Assembly: GCF_963966145.1 (NCBI RefSeq)
Contig: NC_091050.1
Coordinates: 15,996,001-16,060,000 of the forward strand
Direction: 5' to 3'
Length of the DNA: 64,000 nucleotides
DNA from: Tenebrio molitor
Taxonomy: Eukaryota; Arthropoda; Insecta; Coleoptera; Tenebrionidae
The notes under the pieces are model-generated. The model saw only the letters and a list, made by a program, of their open reading frames with translations, was not told the DNA's origin and did no database searches. Below are positions 58,930 to 64,000 of the stretch, piece after piece; within the stretch, counting starts at the first letter, position 1; each line of letters begins with the position of its first letter. The translations under genes were made by a program, and so were the position numbers.

Positions 58930-60268
58930 AGAATTTCTGTTGGTTTGATGCAATTTTTCATGTCTTATCAAATTGTTTCTCCTGGTAAAGCCTCTTCCAC
59001 AATCCTTGCAGACAAACAGAAAATTTCTGGTGTGTGTCCAATTCCTTCACTCCTTCAGTATGAAAACTACGCTTACATTGGCCACACTGATACAACCGCC
59101 GTGAAGTATGCCGTAACCTATGCACCTAATCCACTACCGTGGTCCACTATGCGACCTGTAACTATTTAAAACTATTAAAATGGCGCTTTTGTGCCCAAAA
59201 ACAACCATCTCTTGCCGCAGCATCCACAAACTCCCGTCATGTGCCCTCCGTGGCCTGTCTCATGAACCCGTTTGGCATGAAAAGTTGAAAATCTTTTATG
59301 GCAAATTTCACATTTTCACTTTTCAAACCAAAATGCCTCGCTTGGTGCCCCCTCAACTGCGAACTGCTCTTAAAGCGCAATCTACAGACGGAACACAAGT
59401 GGGGCCTCTCGCCTGTGTGTTTTCGTAAGTGTAGTTGGAGGGAGGTCTGCGCGGCGAATTTGTCCCCGCAGACGAGGCAAGCCAATAAGTCCGCTTTGGT
59501 GTGAATCTTGAGATGGGTTTGCAGAGTATCCACTGCAACTAATCTGGAATCAATTCGAGTGATTGCGCTTTTATAGTACCAACAAGTACCCTTTGCCACA
59601 GTAGGAGCAAAGGTAGGGTTTACCTAACAGGTACGTTTTTGCATGTTTTGCGATGACGCTTTTTATCAAAAAGCATCTGTAACAAGTGTTACACATGTAT
59701 AAATTTGTGTTGGTATGTCGGGACTGGTGCGCCTCAAGTTTTGGCTCGTCGTGAAAGATTTCTCGCACGAGTTGCACTTGTGGCCTTTGGAAAAACTAGA
59801 CTATTATGTCCCAACACTTTCAAAAAAACTCACGCTTGTGTCTCTGAAGTTGCCTAGTAAAGGCATTTTTCTAGTAAAAGTCTTATTGCATTATGTAACA
59901 CGTGATGTGAGACTCATCACTGATAGGGGATGTTGTCGTAGAGTCGATGGTAGAAAATCTTCTAATTCGTCGTCTATTTCAGCGCTCGATAGTCCTCTTA
60001 AAAATTTGTCTGCTGCTTTGCATTTCTTCTTGAAGTTGTAAGTGTCGACCAATTTTTGCACATTAGACCATCTTTGGTAAAAATCTGTAATTTTGGGAAG
60101 CAGTTAGATCGAAAAACGGGTCACGAGTCAAGGTGGTACCGAAAGAGAAGTACACTGAGACAACATGGTCCCAACGAGACCATCCTTATACAAAAAGATT
60201 TTTTTATCGTCTAGTTCATTCAAACAAGTGCGACAACGGTTCGAATACTGTTCCAGTGTTGTTTTCAT
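58930..60268 (-). pseudogene. ZAD-C2H2 zinc-finger gene, frameshifted
   Basis: An insect-type transcription factor locus. A ZAD start (MKTTLEQYSNRCRTCLNELDD, here from the ATG at 60268) is followed about 220 bases on by a ZAD-like end (KLVDTYNFKKKCKAADKFL). At least eight C2H2 finger pieces follow. Breaks: the ZAD's second CxxC cannot be found; a TAA stands right before CNKTFTRK; one base is missing inside the finger CNSCEKSFTTSQNL/EAHQSRH (about 59730); HAKTY has lost its second His; one base is missing before CEICHKRFS (about 59315); and another shift lies before the perfect last finger VCKDCGRGFTRRNNLIRH (about 58950-59010). An intact 46-base intron (59589-59544) still joins two halves of a finger in phase. 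Either a young pseudogene or a real gene with assembly errors. Confidence 0.8.
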
Positions 60269-61375
60269 CTTGAAAATAATTATAGACCAAAGTTGAGGTT
60301 AGGTCCTGCAATAATCTAATAAATATTTATTTCGAACTAATGCCCATTTATAAAAGAATGAGATTAATTTAATGTGATTAGATTTGATTTAAAAATTAAG
60401 AACGCCAGTTATCTCGTATATATCGTAGGAAAATAAAGTCCGAAATATACAGTATGTCCAATAACAATAGAATAGAAGACATTTTTTTGACATTTAAATA
60501 CTTTTCGTCACGAAATTGAAACAAGTTAAAAATAGTGACATATCATGAAAAGAATGTACATATTTCAAAATTAGTAGATATATGTCGCATAGACTACTTG
60601 AAATGTAAATTGCCCTATTTTTAAAGTAAACGTGTTGATAAAAATATTAAAATGCAAGACGCTCGGTCACGTTACAATATGTATCAACTTTATGGTCAAT
60701 ATTGGCTAGTTAAGTGGTACATTAGAAAGAACACTTTGAATTATTCAGGTGTATTCATGTTTAACGAGAAATGTTACGGTTTGTGTAAATCTGGAGTGGA
60801 AAGTTGTATTAATTGTCTGGGTGTTGCTTGGAAAGAATTATTATTTACAGTTTTGTAATAACACCGGTGCAATAAAAATTAATTTAAATTTTGTTCTGGG
60901 TGTGTCCGTGTCGAATACTTGATGTCCATTGCCCCGACAGCAGACGTCGGTAAGAAGTGGCATTTAAATTTACTCGTAATCAGAACCAAAGCCGGCTTCC
61001 AGGTAATTTCCAAGTATTATGAGCCGTAAATATTCGTTTCTGACCGCAACTCTGATTATAATAATATCCAAGGAAGTAGATAATTCTGGTTATCGCTCCA
61101 GTGTTCTTTTTGCCAGTTTATTTTAACACTTCGCGTTAAAAATAAGCCGCCGCCTCCTGTGGACAATTTAATTCTAACGCAACTCCATCCCTTAGGTTGC
61201 CACCCCTGTGTTTTGACAATTGATAAAATGTCACACATGTCACGGTAAATGTCAAATATTTATTTGTAAATTAAAATTGTTTACAACCGTTTCGTAACGG
61301 TGTGAATTACCCAACTTAAAATGTTCCTGTGAAAGTACTTAAGAACAAAACCACCCGCTCGTCACAAATCCAACC
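60269..61375. other. Intergenic region upstream of TBC1D25
   Basis: AT-rich with no gene I can support; the 68-codon frame at 60652-60858 has no recognisable motif. Close to the TBC1D25 start (61213-61260) lies a run TTGACAA, ATGTCACA, ATGTCACG, ATGTCAAA. Confidence 0.5.
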
Positions 61376-64000
61376 ATGTCGGGAGTGTTTGGTTACAGCC
61401 GTGAGGCTGTACGCGTGAAAGTTAAGGTAAATCGGCTATGGAGTCAATTCGTGTGTGAAAACAATTCAAATTTGCAGAAATGTGAAGGGTCGCAACCCCC
61501 GGAATTCCGCAAATTCAGCGTGGACCCGCAAATAACCTCTTTCGAGGTCCTGCAGAGCATCTTGGCCAAAGCGTTCGACCTCAAGGGAGATTTTGCGATA
61601 TGTTACCGGCTGTTCGACGTCAACGGTCACGAGACTTACATGCCTTTGTTGTCAGACTGGGACTTGGACGCCGCATTCCTAAAGTAAATATTCACACCCG
61701 AGATTTTTTTTTCTACGTGTGCCATTGCAGAGCTTACAATATGTCAGTGGGTAACAACTCGGAGCCGTGCCTGTGTCTGCGCGTCGACCTCAAGCCGTTT
61801 GAAGAGTGCTCGGACGACTGGGAACTCAAACAGAACGTCCCCATAATCACACAGATCCGAACTCCCACATGCCAGGAGGCCAAACCCTCCCCCAGACTCC
61901 ACGGAATTTTCAATCAGGTGGGCAAAACTCTTAATATGGTACAGAGGGCGTTCAATTTCGGCGAGGACGGGAGCACGTCGCTCCAACCTCCGAGGCCCCC
62001 GTTGTCGGATTCAGAGTTTAGGACGTTTCTGGACCCAGTGGGGCAGATAATCTACGCCAAAGAGCTGAGAACTGTCATTTATTTCGGCGGGATAGATCCC
62101 GGGTTGAGGTATTTGAAACATTTTTTCTTCAAGGATTCGAAGTGTTTCACACAAGTTTCAGGAAAGTGGTGTGGAAACACTTGTTGAATGTGTACCCCGA
62201 CGGGATGACGGGGCGGGAGAGGATGGACTATATCAAGAAGAAGGCGGCGGAATACGTCACACTGAGGGAGACGTGGAAGGCGGCGATAGCTCAAGGACCG
62301 GTGGCGGGGGAGCTGGCCTACACCACGGGGATGGTGCGGAAAGACGTGCTGCGAACGGACAGACATCACCCGTTTTACGCCGGCAGCGACGACAACCAAA
62401 ACATTGCCTCGTTATTTAACATTTTGACTACGTAAGTTTGGCGGACCAATCACAACGTGCGAATTGAGTGGCGTATTTGAAAGCGCCAATCGGGAACGAG
62501 CGTTCAATAAGATCGTCCAATCCGAACCAGCGTTTTTGGCAGCGCTTTCAAACATTTCCAGCGGTTTCAAATTTGATCATTTTTACAACAGGTATGCACT
62601 GAACCACCCCAAAGTGAGCTACTGCCAAGGCATGAGCGACTTGGCATCACCCCTTCTGGTGACGATGAACGACGAAGCCCACGCTTACATCTGCTTCTGC
62701 GCCTTGATGCAACGTCTCTGCACCAACTTCATGATCGACGGCATCGCCATGACCCAGAAATTCACCCACTTAGCCGAAGGTCTAATGTACTACGACTCCG
62801 AATTTTACAATTACTTGAAACTGCACCAGGTAACTAGATCTAGAAAGATTTCTCAAATACCACGTTTTTGCTTAAGGCCGACGACCTGTTGTTCTGCTAC
62901 CGTTGGCTCCTCCTTGAAATGAAGCGCGAATTTGCTTTCGAAGACTCGCTAAGGATGCTGGAGGTGTTGTGGAGCTCCCTTCCGGCGGATCCCCCCGACA
63001 AAGAACTGAAACTGTTCGACTTACTGTTCCAACCGGTAACAGCGACACCTCCCATCAGCCCCCTCTTGAAGACGCCCCGCGAGAACGCCTACACGAAAGT
63101 GTGCGCGTTGCGTCGACAGAGTTCGTCGATTTCCCTCAGCAACTTCACCACGAAGAAAACCGGAATCGTCAAGAGACAAAATCACAGTCTCGACGAGACG
63201 ATCAGCAAGTCCCGAAACAACATCCTCGACATAAAACTGAAACACCAAAGCCTTGACGACGCCGCCCTCACGCGTCAGAAGATGTCGAAGAGCAACGACA
63301 CCTCGCCGAGGAATCCAGAGTTGTCGCCGCGAAACGAGCTCAGGCCGAGATCGGTGTCGCCTCTCGAGGCCAAATCGGACTCTTACATACTTCTCAATGG
63401 TGTCAACAACAACGCCCGAAAGGCCAATCTCTCGTCGAGCATGACCAGTCTGATCAAGACGACGAAGAAGAGCGGCCACTTTAAAGATCTCAAGGACAGA
63501 ATAGCCGCCGCGAAGCTGTTCTCATCTTTGGAGCGGCTCGATCACTCGATCAAAGAGGAGGTCGAGAGCAAACCCAAAGGAAAGATGGTGAAGAATCTGA
63601 ACGAGTTTCTGAACTTCGCCGCCGTCAACAAAAACAAGATCTCGGACAAGTTGGCGAGGATGGGAGGCAGCGTCGGTGACGTTGACAAACCAAAAATCTT
63701 ACTCACCAAGTCGAGCTTCGATGATTCGGAGAGTTCGGCTCGCACTCGTCACTACTCGTCAACGTCGAACAGCTGCGACGACACCTTCGACGAGTACAGT
63801 CCCGACGACTCGCAAGAGTACTTCCCCTTGACGACTTCCGTCACGAGGGAGTTGCGACTGGAGTTGGAGAATCTCGACAGGAAAGTCTTCGGGGATAAGT
63901 ACATAGAGAGGCTGTCGGAGTCGCCATCTACCGATTGCAGCAGCGAGATGAAGACGGAAAAAGTGGAGGAGCAACCGAAGCAGAGTTTGGAAAAATCGGA
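61376..64000 (+). CDS. TBC1D25: TBC1 domain family member 25 (Rab GTPase-activating protein), 3' end outside the window
   Basis: A GAP for Rab33-type GTPases that binds ATG8/LC3 and tunes autophagosome maturation (family knowledge, OATL1). Exons 61376-61426, 61478-61683, 61731-62108, 62162-62431, 62592-62829 and 62877 onward; all phases fit and the last frame is open to the window end, giving about 755 residues so far. Residues 9-95 form the PB1/ubiquitin-like N-terminal domain (KFSVDPQITSFEVLQSILAKAFD; LLSDWDLDAAF). The TBC domain runs from about 205 (GGIDPGLRKVVWKHLL). It has the arginine-finger motif in RKDVLRTDRHHPF (about 273) and the glutamine-finger motif SYCQGMSDLASPLL (about 312). 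The exon after the TBC domain is Ser/Lys-rich and probably disordered. The real C-terminus lies beyond base 64000. Confidence 0.93.

Noticed and set aside
60652..60858. 68-codon + strand open frame with several Cys
   Set aside because: Short, AT-rich, without recognisable domain, promoter or splice context.
1..64000. CRISPR arrays, bacterial operons, prophage or integrated virus
   Set aside because: No regularly spaced repeats, no Shine-Dalgarno/operon structure and no viral protein motif; all recognised genes are spliced animal genes.

Overview
The window reads as nuclear DNA from an insect, most likely a beetle (a tenebrionid-like genome is an inference). The genes are split by many very short GT-AG introns (46-60 bases is common). 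Gene content is animal-wide with insect features, such as a PIX exchange factor that starts directly at its SH3 domain and the remains of a ZAD-type C2H2 zinc-finger gene. The AT-rich gaps are full of short inverted-repeat elements flanked by TA. Nothing looks bacterial or viral.

Bases 1-20500 hold no gene I can support. They contain a decayed lysine-rich coding stretch (about 1380-2850), several TA-flanked MITE-like elements and foldbacks, and three GC-balanced non-coding islands (about 4330-7000, 9290-10050, 15300-17450). An orphan promoter/first-exon-like segment sits near 13640.

From 20532 the window is gene-dense. In order: homocysteine S-methyltransferase (+); MED11 (-, tail to tail with the previous gene); the beta-PIX/RtGEF exchange factor (+) with several alternative 3' ends; mitochondrial aspartate aminotransferase Got2 (-); METTL13 (+); SUCO (-); OSTC (+); a calcium- and integrin-binding protein (-); Alsin/ALS2 (+); an SCP-type CTD phosphatase (-); GLG1 (-); ASCC1 (+); a broken ZAD-C2H2 zinc-finger gene (-); and TBC1D25 (+, running off the right edge). 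Exon joins were worked out by hand; splice sites and codon phase agree across every join given for the intact genes.

The genes are mostly housekeeping and are not an operon-like pathway, but some themes recur: secretory pathway (SUCO, OSTC, GLG1), small-GTPase control (RtGEF, ALS2, TBC1D25), and transcription or RNA work (MED11, CTD phosphatase, ASCC1). Head-to-head pairs share short promoters (Got2/METTL13, SUCO/OSTC, CIB/ALS2). Tail-to-tail pairs are very close (54 bases between the stop codons of the methyltransferase and MED11). Items most worth a second look are the large alternative terminal exon of RtGEF, the multiply frameshifted zinc-finger locus, the families of TA-flanked inverted-repeat elements, and clusters of TGACA/TGTCA words next to gene starts.
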